Below, piece by piece: positions 25,067-34,295 of a stretch of DNA of 64,000 bases (its first letter is position 1; each line of letters begins with the position of its first letter). The stretch is from an uncultured Bacilli bacterium (lineage in GTDB: Bacteria > Bacillota_I > Bacilli_A > RF39 > UBA660). Under the pieces are notes generated by a model. That model searched no databases. It was given only the letters and a program-made list of their open reading frames with translations, and had not been told where the DNA came from. The position numbers and the translations under genes are program-made. The stretch is from contig CANPYM010000001.1 of the NCBI GenBank assembly GCA_947588685.1, positions 81,678 through 145,677 of the forward strand. The letters run 5' to 3'.

Positions 25067-26826
25067 TGTTCAAATTTAGGTTTCATCGTCCCTAATGTTT
25101 TTTGTTTATCAGGAGCTAACGTAGATGTTGATGTTTCACTTTCCATACTAACTTGAAGTTTTCGTTTATTCATATTAGAAATATTTTGAGCTTCTAGTTC
25201 AATATATTCCAAAGTCTTACAAGCATAAAAATGAACGTAGGCGTCGGTAAGCTTCTTTATATTCTCTGCTTCATCCACACTAAAGTCTACTTCTGATAGA
25301 CTTGCCGCCATACCAACATATTGGAAAAGTTCACCAGCAATCTTATTCATTTTTGATGCTTTAGCATTAACATATCGATCATATTCAGCACATAAGTTTC
25401 TTAAATCGTGGATATATTCACTTATGTCATCGAATGTCGTATCAAAGGCGATTTGATTAGTTTCCGTATTAACGCTACCACTTTCATCAAAATCAACAGA
25501 GATGCGCTCTAAACCATGATCTGGAGAAAAAGTCCAATACCAATCGATAATCTGATCATACAAGCGATTTCGTTCGCCAACTAATTCTTCGTGCAAATCT
25601 TGAATCTTCTCCATATCAGAAGCATTCTTAAACCATTTCTTACATAACTTACGATAATGGCTTAATATATCCTCAATATGAAGTCTACTTTTTGAATCAG
25701 ATGCTATCTTATCAATATTATCATAAAGAAATGGTAGATTAACAAAGGCTTTCATATCATCATAATTTCCTAAACTAGGGCTAATATAAGGATTCTTATA
25801 ATGCTTTACAAGTGGCGCTAATTTTTCATCTGACAGTTCTTGTAAGAAAGTATCTCTAAGTTCTTTTAACTTATCTAAAGCATCTTGAGCAATATTTAAA
25901 GCTAGGTGGGGATTAGTTGTATGTTCCTTATCATCATCATACACGCCACCTTCTTCAAAGGCTCTTTTTAGTAAGCTTGGTATGTTGACCTGACATGGAA
26001 GTTCAAATGTTTTCGTGTCTGCTCTTAAGGTTGCATATTGCGCCATTAATGGTAAACAGGCAAATAATCTTTTCTCATCAGCCGCAATTGTCGCCAAAAA
26101 AGCTTCAGCCATACTTATTGGTGATATTTTATCAAACGTTCTAAACTGTTCATTTCCTAAATAATCATGGCGCATTTTATCTAATATGTCTTCTCTTGTC
26201 ATCGCCTGAACTTCTTCATATCTTCGTTCTAGTTTTTCCTTTTCATCAGCATTTTTAACTAAAGGATTTTGACAATCACGAAGATAATATTTAGCTAATC
26301 CTTCAAGAAGTTCGCCACCCGTTTTATTGAAAGTATAAGAATTTGATAATTTATTCATATCATCAATATATTCATCTATTTGATTAAATGTATAAGAATT
26401 AGATAGCTTTTCCATACCCTCAAATAATTCGGCTAATTGTCTCTCTAAATCTTCTTTTAAAGCAGTATCTTGCTCTAGTTGTTGAGTAACTTCATTGATG
26501 GAATATGTTAATGAAGTAAGCATATCTTGACGGTAGTCTTCCATCTCCAAATTAGATGAAGTATGAAGAAGACAATATAAAGGATATCTTTTATACAAAC
26601 CTAAGGTTTCTAATAACTGCTTATCAATATCCCTTTTTATTTGGGCCCATCTATATTGCGGAAAGGTACTAATATCTAAATGATGGGGTTCAGCCATAGT
26701 CTGAAAGAAAGTTATCGTTTTACTTTGAAGCGCTAAATCCTTTTGAAAATGAAAAATCTGTCCATCAATGTGACCTAAAAATTTTCTTAAGTGTTCACCT
26801 TCTTCGGGTGTTGATACTAAACTCAT
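25063..26826 (-). CDS. Unrecognised 587-residue helical/coiled-coil protein
   Basis: I do not recognise this protein. It is acidic, almost wholly helical, with coiled-coil stretches near residues 115-160 and 345-470, and has no signal peptide or membrane segment. KLSNSYTFN occurs twice within 20 residues. It is the last member of the VirD4-like / AraC / coiled-coil group on one strand, separated from the AraC gene by a terminator, so it has its own transcript. A cargo or scaffold for the ATPase is only an inference from position. The RBS AGGAGTGATAGT is good. Confidence 0.65.
   Translation of the reverse strand: MSLVSTPEEGEHLRKFLGHIDGQIFHFQKDLALQSKTITFFQTMAEPHHLDISTFPQYRWAQIKRDIDKQLLETLGLYKRYPLYCLLHTSSNLEMEDYRQDMLTSLTYSINEVTQQLEQDTALKEDLERQLAELFEGMEKLSNSYTFNQIDEYIDDMNKLSNSYTFNKTGGELLEGLAKYYLRDCQNPLVKNADEKEKLERRYEEVQAMTREDILDKMRHDYLGNEQFRTFDKISPISMAEAFLATIAADEKRLFACLPLMAQYATLRADTKTFELPCQVNIPSLLKRAFEEGGVYDDDKEHTTNPHLALNIAQDALDKLKELRDTFLQELSDEKLAPLVKHYKNPYISPSLGNYDDMKAFVNLPFLYDNIDKIASDSKSRLHIEDILSHYRKLCKKWFKNASDMEKIQDLHEELVGERNRLYDQIIDWYWTFSPDHGLERISVDFDESGSVNTETNQIAFDTTFDDISEYIHDLRNLCAEYDRYVNAKASKMNKIAGELFQYVGMAASLSEVDFSVDEAENIKKLTDAYVHFYACKTLEYIELEAQNISNMNKRKLQVSMESETSTSTLAPDKQKTLGTMKPKFEQ
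26330..26415 (-). repeat. Internal tandem duplication of about 60 bases in the coiled-coil gene
   Basis: Two adjacent units encode MEKLSNSYTFNQIDEYIDD and MNKLSNSYTFNKTGGE. The DNA copies differ at a few places, so the duplication is moderately old. Confidence 0.75.
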
Positions 26827-26883
26827 ACTATCACTCCTATAAATATGAGTAATATTTTAACAAATATCTATATTGCTGTCAAT

Positions 26884-26912
26884 AAAAGACAAAGGAATAT
26901 CCTTTGTCTTTT
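26884..26912 (-). terminator. Terminator of the VirD4-like/AraC operon
   Basis: AAAAGACAAAGGA and TCCTTTGTCTTTT pair around ATA, ending directly at the AraC gene's stop. Confidence 0.85.
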
Positions 26913-27371
26913 CTATTTTTTGGCTAATACTTTAGGAGATGATAAACTTTTTTGCTTGATACTATTATTTTGAAGACGAAGCTTATTAAGTTGCTTATGA
27001 TTATGTTCTAAACATTCCTTTAAATCACCAGTTTGTAATAATGATAACTGATTATAATTATTTTTAAATTGTAAGGGGCTAATACCCGTCAATCTATAGA
27101 ATATCTCACTATAGTATTCTAAAGAATGATAACCATGATCAAGAGCTATTTTAAGTATCCGATGATCAGTCTTTAACAAATCATTAATACTTTTAACAAT
27201 CTTTCGTTCATTAAGATATTCCATAATTGTTAGACCAGTCGCATTTTTAAAGCCACGCATAATGGTAAAGCGATTAAAATGAAACTGGTTAGCAATATCA
27301 TCAACAGTCGGATTATCATAAAGATGTTCTTCAAGATACTCTAGTATATTAGCAATTAGTTTATCTTCCAT
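26913..27371 (-). CDS. AraC-family transcriptional regulator, DNA-binding domain only
   Basis: A 152-residue protein whose residues ~5-105 form the double helix-turn-helix of AraC/XylS: TVDDIANQFHFNRFTIMRGFKNATG, then ILKIALDHGYHSLEYYSEIFYRLTGISPLQF. There is no sensor domain; the ~45-residue C-terminal tail is Lys/Gln/Leu-rich. It begins three bases after the VirD4-like gene, whose last codons carry its RBS (GGAG). Pairing an AraC protein with a T4CP-like ATPase is unusual. Confidence 0.9.
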   Translation of the reverse strand: MEDKLIANILEYLEEHLYDNPTVDDIANQFHFNRFTIMRGFKNATGLTIMEYLNERKIVKSINDLLKTDHRILKIALDHGYHSLEYYSEIFYRLTGISPLQFKNNYNQLSLLQTGDLKECLEHNHKQLNKLRLQNNSIKQKSLSSPKVLAKK

Positions 27372-27374
27372 TTT

Positions 27375-28781
27375 TTACTCCATAAAATATTTATTTAAAT
27401 CAAATACTTTGACTTCTTGTTCAGCACGTTTTTCTAATTTTGTATGACCTTTAGCAAATGAGATTTCCATTTGATAGAAAGGAACTAATTTAGTTGGGTA
27501 TGGCATTAAACGATTTTTAATTAAAATACCTGCCCACATTGGCATTCTTTTTAAAGCATCAACACTAACTAATGGTTGGTGTGCTTCTTTCATACCACAT
27601 TCCTCACTAATGCTTCTTGCGGTTGCATCATCACTAGTTAATAAATATAGAACATTAGAGATAGCTTGTTTAGCTTGATCTAAAGTTAAAGGGCCATATA
27701 AGTCTTTGATTTTAAGATAGCTTTTAACCATAAAAGTAAATCTAATCTTATTACCACGACCTAATTCTAGCATATCAACTAAATTAGGTAAAGCGACACC
27801 ATTGTCATCAAAACCATCAAGAAGATAATTGAAAATGCCTTCCCTATTACTTTTAGAAATTAAATAATAAGTTTGACGAATAAAGATATTGATTAGTGTA
27901 TCAATCTCTTTTGATGAAGTATCACTTATAAGATAAATAATCATCTTCTTATGAGGCATATCAATAAAGTCAAAATCTGTTCTACTTAACATATTACTTA
28001 AACTATTCATATTAGTATAATTAGCAAGGTTTTGATTTAAAACAGATAAAATACTACTTTTTGTTTCTGGTGGGGCTAAATGCGTACTAGCAATATTATG
28101 ATAAATAGTACCATTTTTATCTAAACTATTAAAGTAAGTATCAAGTAAATCTTTTTCTTCATCATCATTAGTCATAGTTAATTTACTAATACTATTTAAG
28201 TTAACCTCATCTTCAGTACCCTTTTCCATAAGACTAAGAGCTAAACCTGTTAAATATGATGATGCGGTATTTTGCCAGAATGGATCTCCAGCATTTTTCT
28301 CAAAATTAATCATCTTTGATAATTCTGATACCTGTCTTAAAGCTTCATCATCTTCGCCATTATCATGTAAATGTTTTGGCAAAGTTAATGGGTTCCAACT
28401 ATTACCTAAAGTTGGTTCACTAAAGTCTAGGGCAATGACCTCATAACCAGCTTGTTTAAAATCTTCAGCAGTTGTTTCATATAGTTCGCCTTTGATGTCT
28501 CTAACAATTGCTGATTCCCCTACTTCTTTAATTGTATATAGTAGTGGTAAACTAACAGTTTGTGTCTTGCCAGAACCAGTTGAGCCAATAATAAGGTTAT
28601 GATCTGAACCAATCGCTAAAATAGCCTTATCATTGATGGTACCCACAGGTATACCAGATGCTGTAATACTATTAGGACCTACAACATCAATTTGTCCTTT
28701 TACTTTTAAAAGTTCATCAGTGCTTAAAAAACGAGCATAATAATTGTCTTCCAAGGTGCTAATTAAATTTTCATTTTGCAT
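27375..28781 (-). CDS. Solo VirD4/TraG-like coupling-protein ATPase, soluble, altered Walker B
   Basis: A 468-residue AAA-like ATPase of the conjugative coupling-protein (T4CP) family. Walker A is GSTGSGKT near residue 66. The T4CP stretches SAIVRDIKGELY, LGNSWNPL and DPFWQNTASSYLTGLALSL are clear, and the TraM-recognition region is present. It lacks the usual N-terminal membrane anchor. The Walker B motif, usually LLDEFxxxG, reads LLDGFDDNG, so the catalytic Glu is Gly. No relaxase, VirB4 or other secretion gene is in the window. It may have lost ATPase activity or use another residue. The RBS is GGAGG. Confidence 0.8.
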   Translation of the reverse strand: MQNENLISTLEDNYYARFLSTDELLKVKGQIDVVGPNSITASGIPVGTINDKAILAIGSDHNLIIGSTGSGKTQTVSLPLLYTIKEVGESAIVRDIKGELYETTAEDFKQAGYEVIALDFSEPTLGNSWNPLTLPKHLHDNGEDDEALRQVSELSKMINFEKNAGDPFWQNTASSYLTGLALSLMEKGTEDEVNLNSISKLTMTNDDEEKDLLDTYFNSLDKNGTIYHNIASTHLAPPETKSSILSVLNQNLANYTNMNSLSNMLSRTDFDFIDMPHKKMIIYLISDTSSKEIDTLINIFIRQTYYLISKSNREGIFNYLLDGFDDNGVALPNLVDMLELGRGNKIRFTFMVKSYLKIKDLYGPLTLDQAKQAISNVLYLLTSDDATARSISEECGMKEAHQPLVSVDALKRMPMWAGILIKNRLMPYPTKLVPFYQMEISFAKGHTKLEKRAEQEVKVFDLNKYFME

Positions 28782-28847
28782 AATATTCCTCCTTCATTAC
28801 GCCAATAATATAACATACCTTTTTAAACATTTTTTAAACAAAAGTGA

Positions 28848-30110
28848 CTACTTTGCAATAACGTAAGGATAATCTATTTCTTTTAGTGTTACATTGACAT
28901 CTTGATGTAATAAGTCACTTGAACCAGCATATTTAACTAATAAATAATTACCCGTATGGCCAATTAAATAGCCATCGCGGTAAACTTCCGGAATAAAGCT
29001 TACTTTTTTATCTAAAAACTTTTCCATATATGCTATTTCTAATTCCTTACTTTTACTAATTAATCTTTTAACCCGGTCCTTTTTGGTCTTTTCATCTAAA
29101 TGATTAGGCAATTCTTCCGCTTTCGTTCCCTTTCTTAAAGAGAATGGAAACACGTGAATTTTCGCAAACTTTATTGTATCGACAGTATCTAGAGTTTCTT
29201 CGAACAATTCTTCTGTCTCACCCGGAAAACCCACAATAATATCAGTCGTTATTGATATATCTGGTCTAATTTGTCTAATATGATTAATTTTATCAATAAA
29301 ATATTGTTTATCATATTTACGATTCATCAATTTTAAAATAGTATCTGATCCACTTTGAAGGGGAACATGAAGATGCGAAACAATTACATCATTATTTTTT
29401 ATAACATCTAAAACTTCATCATCTAACTCGGTTATTTCAATTGATGAAATACGTAAACGTTCTAATCCTTCTATTTTAACGATATCTTTTAAAAGCCCTG
29501 CAAAGGTGTAATCTTTTAAATCAGCTCCATAGTGTCCCGTATGAATACCTGTTAAGACAATTTCATGATGGCCGTTATTAACTAAGTTTGTAATTTCCTT
29601 TATAACTTCATCTTTGTCTTTACTCCTAACTTTACCGCGAGCATAAGGAATAATACAATAAGAGCAATAATTTTCACAACCATCTTCAATTTTAACAAAG
29701 GCTCTTGTCCGGTTAAAATTATTTAACTGCATTTTTTCAAATGGCGCTTCCATAATATTTTCAATGCGCACAATTTTCTTGTGATCTTTTAAATATTCTT
29801 GAATTAAAGATGGAATATGACTTTTATCTTTATTTCCTAAAATAATATCGGCATCAATATTTTCAATACCAGCCCGAACTTGACTCATACAGCCACAGAC
29901 AATAACTATACTATTAGGATGTTCTCTTCGAACACGTCTTAATTCTTTTAACGATTTATTATCACTCGTATTAGTTACAGTACAAGTATTAATGATATAA
30001 ATATCGGCTTCATCATTTTCCACATAACCATTATTAATTAAATGATCACGAATAACATTGGATTCATAGGTATTAACTTTACATCCTAAAGTAATTATTT
30101 TAAATGTCAT
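28848..30110 (-). CDS. mtaB: MtaB, tRNA t6A37 methylthiotransferase
   Basis: A 420-residue radical-SAM enzyme that adds a methylthio group to t6A37 of tRNAs reading ANN codons. The N-terminal UPF0004 domain has its three cluster cysteines in LGCKVNTYES, NTCTVTN and CGCM. The radical-SAM motif is CENYCSYC, and a C-terminal TRAM domain follows. KVRSKDKDEVI and GFPGET are typical of MtaB. The ATG at 30108-30110 is preferred over the track's TTG. As in Bacillus (rsmE-mtaB) it is close to rsmE, with one gene and a terminator hairpin between. Confidence 0.95.
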   Translation of the reverse strand: MTFKIITLGCKVNTYESNVIRDHLINNGYVENDEADIYIINTCTVTNTSDNKSLKELRRVRREHPNSIVIVCGCMSQVRAGIENIDADIILGNKDKSHIPSLIQEYLKDHKKIVRIENIMEAPFEKMQLNNFNRTRAFVKIEDGCENYCSYCIIPYARGKVRSKDKDEVIKEITNLVNNGHHEIVLTGIHTGHYGADLKDYTFAGLLKDIVKIEGLERLRISSIEITELDDEVLDVIKNNDVIVSHLHVPLQSGSDTILKLMNRKYDKQYFIDKINHIRQIRPDISITTDIIVGFPGETEELFEETLDTVDTIKFAKIHVFPFSLRKGTKAEELPNHLDEKTKKDRVKRLISKSKELEIAYMEKFLDKKVSFIPEVYRDGYLIGHTGNYLLVKYAGSSDLLHQDVNVTLKEIDYPYVIAK

Positions 30111-30126
30111 CAAATCACTTCCTACT

Positions 30127-30156
30127 AAAAAAACAAGTCTATTATAGCATAGACTT
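30127..30156 (-). terminator. Terminator-like hairpin upstream of mtaB
   Basis: AAGTCTA pairs with TAGACTT, then GTTTTTTT on the minus strand. A TATAAT lies within the hairpin loop and 3' arm, so the same bases may act as terminator and as the mtaB -10. Confidence 0.6.
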
Positions 30157-31084
30157 ATAATTTTTTACGAAAATCTTTTAGTGTTTGTAAAAACTCTTCA
30201 TTTTTAGTTAAATCTTCTAAAGCTGAAGTTTGTTCCAAACTCTTATCTAAATCTTCTGCCATCTTGGAATATATATCATCTAAAGATGGTTCGTCATCAA
30301 AAGATTCTTCAACTTCACGTGAAGGCGTATCTTCTTTAGATGGCGCTTGCGTGTCAATGCGACCATAGATTGGTGAGATAACTTCAGTTTGATGGAATCT
30401 TTTTTCCTCGACTTCTTCTTTTTTAGATACTTTATCATCTACTTCTGTTCTTAAAGGCCTTTTATCTTCTTCTTTATCTTCTTTTAAAGATTCTTCAATA
30501 CTCTGTTTTTCACGAATAAAATCAGATACGGTTTTTAATGGTTTTGATTCTAATTCATCTTCATAATATTCATCTTTACGATCTCTTACAGCCGCTACCA
30601 ATTCTTGATAACTAATGATTGATTGAGCCTCTTGTTCTCTTTCAAACTGTTCAACAATATCTTCGGGTGACAATTTAGAAGTTTGTTCAAGCTCTTTAAC
30701 TAACTTTTCTATTTCTGTACTTGGATTATCTTCTAATATTTCTTCAGCTTCTTTTTCACTTTCGGCATCATATCGTTCTTCTATTTCTTCTTCGGTAACC
30801 GTTTCTAATTCTTCTAAAGAAGGTAGTTCATCTTCTTCCTCTTCGACATCATCATAAATATCCTCATAGTCATCAGGTGTGTCAATAATATCCTCTTTCT
30901 TGATATGTTTTACTTTTTTGATGTCTTCATCTTCTAATTCTTCTTCATAGATATTAATCTTTTTACCATCACGCATTGAACGAATAATTAAGATAATAAG
31001 CGTTATCAAAACAGCGCATAAAAAGATAATAATTCCAGCAAAAAGAGCATTATTATCAATTATCTTATTAATTATATCCCGCAT
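30155..31084 (-). CDS. Single-pass membrane protein with a long acidic cytoplasmic tail
   Basis: A 309-residue protein: membrane segment at ~13-36 (ALFAGIIIFLCAVLITLIILII), then ~260 very acidic, low-complexity, helical residues. One motif stands out, EVISPIYGRID, resembling the SPIYG/SPVFG-type short motif in several Firmicute cell-envelope or division-associated tails. The function is unknown. The ATG at 31082-31084 is chosen because GGAGTGATG precedes it. It follows the rsmE stop by four bases and sits where Bacillus has rsmE directly before mtaB. Confidence 0.75.
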   Translation of the reverse strand: MRDIINKIIDNNALFAGIIIFLCAVLITLIILIIRSMRDGKKINIYEEELEDEDIKKVKHIKKEDIIDTPDDYEDIYDDVEEEEDELPSLEELETVTEEEIEERYDAESEKEAEEILEDNPSTEIEKLVKELEQTSKLSPEDIVEQFEREQEAQSIISYQELVAAVRDRKDEYYEDELESKPLKTVSDFIREKQSIEESLKEDKEEDKRPLRTEVDDKVSKKEEVEEKRFHQTEVISPIYGRIDTQAPSKEDTPSREVEESFDDEPSLDDIYSKMAEDLDKSLEQTSALEDLTKNEEFLQTLKDFRKKL

Positions 31085-31088
31085 ATCA

Positions 31089-31799
31089 TCACTCCATAAA
31101 CTCATACTTAATCACACTAGTTAAGAAAAGTGGGACCGTCTCAACCCGCATAATTTGTTGCCCCAAAGAGACTTTTGTAAAATCCATTTCTTCTAGATTA
31201 GCTTCCTCATTAGGTGTTATACCACCTTCCGGCCCTACTACTAGTATAATTTTATCATAGCTATAAGCATTTTTCAAAGCGGACTTAATCGAAAGTTTTT
31301 TCTCACTCGTACTACAAATCAATTTTAAACCGGTTAGTTCTTTCGTAAATGACATATCTTTTTCTAAGCATATAAAAGGAATATCGACTCTTAAAGATTG
31401 TTCACTAGCTTCTTTACATATCTTTTGCCAACGTTCTAATTTGACTTTTGCTTTACGCTCATCAATGCTGACAACCGACCGACTAAAAGGCACAACATAA
31501 AAACCATTAACGCCCATTTCTGTTCCCTTTTGTAAAATTAAATCCATCTTTGGTTCTTTTAAAGTTGGAATTATTAAAACAATGTTAGGTCCAGGTGCCT
31601 GTTCAGTTACTAGTTCCTTAACTATTTTAATCCTTATATTGTCTAAATCAACAATTTCAGCTTGATATAATTTTCCCTCATAAACAGCTTCAATGAAATC
31701 ACCTTTTTGCATCCGCATAACATGACGGATATGATGTTCATCTGCTGGTTCTAAGACAATTTCGTCAGCTTTTTTATCTTTCGCAAAATATCGTTGCAT
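31089..31799 (-). CDS. rsmE: RsmE, 16S rRNA m3U1498 methyltransferase
   Basis: A 236-residue SPOUT-class methyltransferase that methylates U1498 of 16S rRNA using SAM. Signatures: N-terminal PUA-like HHIRHVMRMQKGD, QKGTEMGVNGFYVV, KEASEQSLR, and the knot VGPEGGITPNE with SLGQQIMRVET. It ends in a TGA stop, showing code 11. It is grouped with the acidic membrane protein and mtaB downstream and cvpA upstream. Confidence 0.95.
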   Translation of the reverse strand: MQRYFAKDKKADEIVLEPADEHHIRHVMRMQKGDFIEAVYEGKLYQAEIVDLDNIRIKIVKELVTEQAPGPNIVLIIPTLKEPKMDLILQKGTEMGVNGFYVVPFSRSVVSIDERKAKVKLERWQKICKEASEQSLRVDIPFICLEKDMSFTKELTGLKLICSTSEKKLSIKSALKNAYSYDKIILVVGPEGGITPNEEANLEEMDFTKVSLGQQIMRVETVPLFLTSVIKYEFME

Positions 31800-31808
31800 A
31801 CCCTTTTC

Positions 31809-32498
31809 CTATTCAACAACCTTTTTAGGAATCTTACCTTGCGCTACCAAACGATCAACATTTTCTTGATTGATAACTTCTTTTTCCACTAAAAGTTTTA
31901 AGATTTGACGATCTAACTCAGTTTTATCCGCATCAGCTTCATACTGATCTTTCAAATCATCGATTTTTTCAAAGGCTTCTAATGTATCATGACAGATATT
32001 AGATAAAATAGGTGTTCCCATCAACATCCGGTGTCCTAAATTAGATTCTTGAACAAAAGTAAATCCGAATGTTGGAATACTTAAAAAGTAGATAGCAATA
32101 AAAGCAATCACATAGTTTTCAATAATACCAAATATTCCACCTAGTATTTTAGAAGGAATACCTAAAATAATCGTAGCTTTTAAAGCTTTCTCAAATAAAG
32201 ACGTTGCTTTAACAATAATCCTAAATATAGCCATAAATAAACTAAACATAATAATGAACGCTAAAAACTCGTATAAAAGAATATTAATACTGCTAACGCC
32301 CGATACTTTCCCACCGAAATCAAAAAATGGTAGATAAGTATAAAAAATAGTTGACACGAAGTTTTTAGTTACATAGGCTAAAGCTACTACAACTAAAAAG
32401 CCCACTGTTGAAACAACTTGTTTCATAAAGCCACTTTTATAGCCAATTAAAAAGCCAAATAATAAGAATATAATTATAAGTATGTCTACAATAATCAT
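31809..32498 (-). CDS. cvpA: CvpA-family membrane protein
   Basis: A 229-residue protein with four to five membrane segments and the CvpA signature near the N-terminus (GFLIGYKSGFMKQ). In Bacillus the homologue YshB lies beside rnhC, as here. CvpA affects purine-related colicin production and envelope stress in E. coli; its molecular role is unclear. The ATG at 32496-32498 follows GAGGTGGG; the track start is a GTG inside that RBS. The C-terminal ~60 residues are charged and cytoplasmic. Confidence 0.85.
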   Translation of the reverse strand: MIIVDILIIIFLLFGFLIGYKSGFMKQVVSTVGFLVVVALAYVTKNFVSTIFYTYLPFFDFGGKVSGVSSINILLYEFLAFIIMFSLFMAIFRIIVKATSLFEKALKATIILGIPSKILGGIFGIIENYVIAFIAIYFLSIPTFGFTFVQESNLGHRMLMGTPILSNICHDTLEAFEKIDDLKDQYEADADKTELDRQILKLLVEKEVINQENVDRLVAQGKIPKKVVE

Positions 32499-32572
32499 TT
32501 TTCCCACCTCATTATAATAATTATAACATATATTGAAAGAAATATGTTAAAATATATTTAGTGGGTGATAAC

Positions 32573-33517
32573 GTGACAATTACAGTAAAAGTTAGTGATA
32601 ATACAATGCAAGAAATGGAAGAGTTTTTTGAAGACTTTAAACGTCCTAAAACTCCGGCTTATGCTCGCTTTCAAGCCGATGATGCCGATTGCGTTGTAAC
32701 GCTTTATGATTCCGGTAAAGCTGTCTTTCAAGGAATGAGTGCAGATATTTCCGCCCAGATGTGGATTGAAAGAGAAAGACATTTAAATCCAACTAAAAAA
32801 GTTGAGGTTAAAAATAGTGAACAAAAAGAGAAGAAAGAAAAACAAGATGTAAAAATTGACCCTAAAATTTATTATGCTAATACAATCGGCTCCGATGAAG
32901 TTGGTACAGGTGATTATTTTGGACCTATTGTTGTAACAAGTGCCTATGTAAATAAAGAAAATATTAAATGGTTAGAAGAATTAGGCGTTAAAGACTCTAA
33001 AAAATTAACCGACGATAAAATATTAGAAATAGTTCCGGAAATTATCAAAAAGATACCTTATAAAAGCATTATATTAACTAATAAAGAATATAATGAGCGC
33101 TATAATGCTAATACCAATATGAATAAATTAAAAGCTATTCTTCACAACAACGTCTTAATTAAATTGACAAACGAAATTAAAGACTATGATTATGTCGTTG
33201 TCGATGAGTTTGCCAAAAAGTTTGTCTATTTTAACTATTTAAAAGAATCACCTAACGTTTTTAGGAATATTACTTTTATGACAAAAGGTGAAGATAAATG
33301 CTTATCTGTTGCTTGTGCTTCAATGATTAGTCGTTTTATCTTTATTAAAGAGTTTGATAAATTAGGAGAAAAAGTTGATACCTTTCTTCCTAAAGGAGCT
33401 AGTGATATAGTTACCAAAACAGGTAAAGAGCTTGTCGATAAGTATGGTGTTAATATCCTAAAAGAAATTGCTAAACTTAATTTTAAAAATACAGATAAAA
33501 TATTAGAAAAGGAATAA
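32573..33517 (+). CDS. rnhC: Ribonuclease HIII
   Basis: A 314-residue RNase HIII that cleaves RNA in RNA-DNA hybrids. The N-terminal substrate-binding (TBP-like) domain includes YARFQADDADCVVTLYDSGK. The catalytic domain has GSDEVGTGDYFGPIVV (Asp-Glu pair), GVKDSKKLTD, VVVDEFA and VACASMISR, giving the DEDD-type site. The best start is a GTG at 32573 with GGTGATAAC in front; the track start is an earlier GTG overlapping the RBS. It diverges from cvpA as in Bacillus. Confidence 0.95.
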   Translation: MTITVKVSDNTMQEMEEFFEDFKRPKTPAYARFQADDADCVVTLYDSGKAVFQGMSADISAQMWIERERHLNPTKKVEVKNSEQKEKKEKQDVKIDPKIYYANTIGSDEVGTGDYFGPIVVTSAYVNKENIKWLEELGVKDSKKLTDDKILEIVPEIIKKIPYKSIILTNKEYNERYNANTNMNKLKAILHNNVLIKLTNEIKDYDYVVVDEFAKKFVYFNYLKESPNVFRNITFMTKGEDKCLSVACASMISRFIFIKEFDKLGEKVDTFLPKGASDIVTKTGKELVDKYGVNILKEIAKLNFKNTDKILEKE

Positions 33518-33538
33518 TCAAATGATTATTCCTTTTTT
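33507..33538. terminator. Bidirectional terminator after rnhC
   Basis: AAAAGGAATAATCA pairs with TGATTATTCCTTTT around AA, T-run on the plus strand. It contains the stop of both rnhC and the convergent gene. Confidence 0.85.
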
Positions 33539-34272
33539 TGATAACTACTATTTTCTTCTTCCGCTACTCTTTTTAAAGCATCATTAATTTCATCAGTGCT
33601 ATAAAACCAAGTCGCATAATATTGGTGTGATGTTGTATCCATAGCTGTGCTAATAATCCAATCTTGAAAATCGGTTAGGCCATATAAAAATAATATGATT
33701 GTAGCGCAAAAAATACCATAAGTAAGCATTGCAATATAGTAAAATGAGTAACAAAAGCGTGGTAGTTTCATCTCTAATCTAATATTTATGTTTTTAATAA
33801 ATAAAATGCTACCCAAAAAGAGCATAATTAAACATACCGCCAAGCCAACTTTTAGTGTTGCTAATACATCCATTGTTACTAATTCATTACTATGATGACC
33901 AATCATAATAAATAAAATTAAGGCTGGTAAAAAGATTAAGGCAACAACTATAAGTAATAGACCAAACCGTTTTTTCACTTGGCGCTGTTTTAAGCTCATC
34001 TCTAGTTCATTACTAATATTATCGTATTGTTCTTGCTTGATAACTTCATTTAATGTATCCATGGCTGTCGTTTTATCAAACTTTATCGTTTTATCTTCTT
34101 CAACGTCACTTAAAACAAGCGTTTTATTTTCTAAATCGGCTATTTTTTTATTGATTTTAACTTTAGGTGATAGATCCTCTAAATCCTTAGGATCTTCTTC
34201 ATCAGCAATACGCGATTTAAAATTCTTTAAAGCATCGGTTGTTTTTTCTAATTCTTCAAGTTCTTCTTTCAT
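33526..34272 (-). CDS. Unknown membrane protein (KTTDxLKxFKxRI family, long form)
   Basis: A 248-residue protein with a charged cytoplasmic N-terminal half and three membrane segments (~105-128, 138-162, 172-198), then a short tail. The N-terminus carries LEKTTDALKNFKSRI, nearly the same as LDKTTDLLKAFKPRI in the next upstream gene, so the two are related and probably bind a common partner through this helix. I do not recognise the family. RBS GGAGGAAGT; co-transcribed with the short paralogue. Confidence 0.65.
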   Translation of the reverse strand: MKEELEELEKTTDALKNFKSRIADEEDPKDLEDLSPKVKINKKIADLENKTLVLSDVEEDKTIKFDKTTAMDTLNEVIKQEQYDNISNELEMSLKQRQVKKRFGLLLIVVALIFLPALILFIMIGHHSNELVTMDVLATLKVGLAVCLIMLFLGSILFIKNINIRLEMKLPRFCYSFYYIAMLTYGIFCATIILFLYGLTDFQDWIISTAMDTTSHQYYATWFYSTDEINDALKRVAEEENSSYQKKE

Positions 34273-34295
34273 ACTTCCTCCGCACTATTATAATC

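Noticed and set aside
32558-32782. 74-residue minus-strand ORF at the start of rnhC
   Set aside because: Fully antisense to rnhC; the rnhC frame has family motifs.
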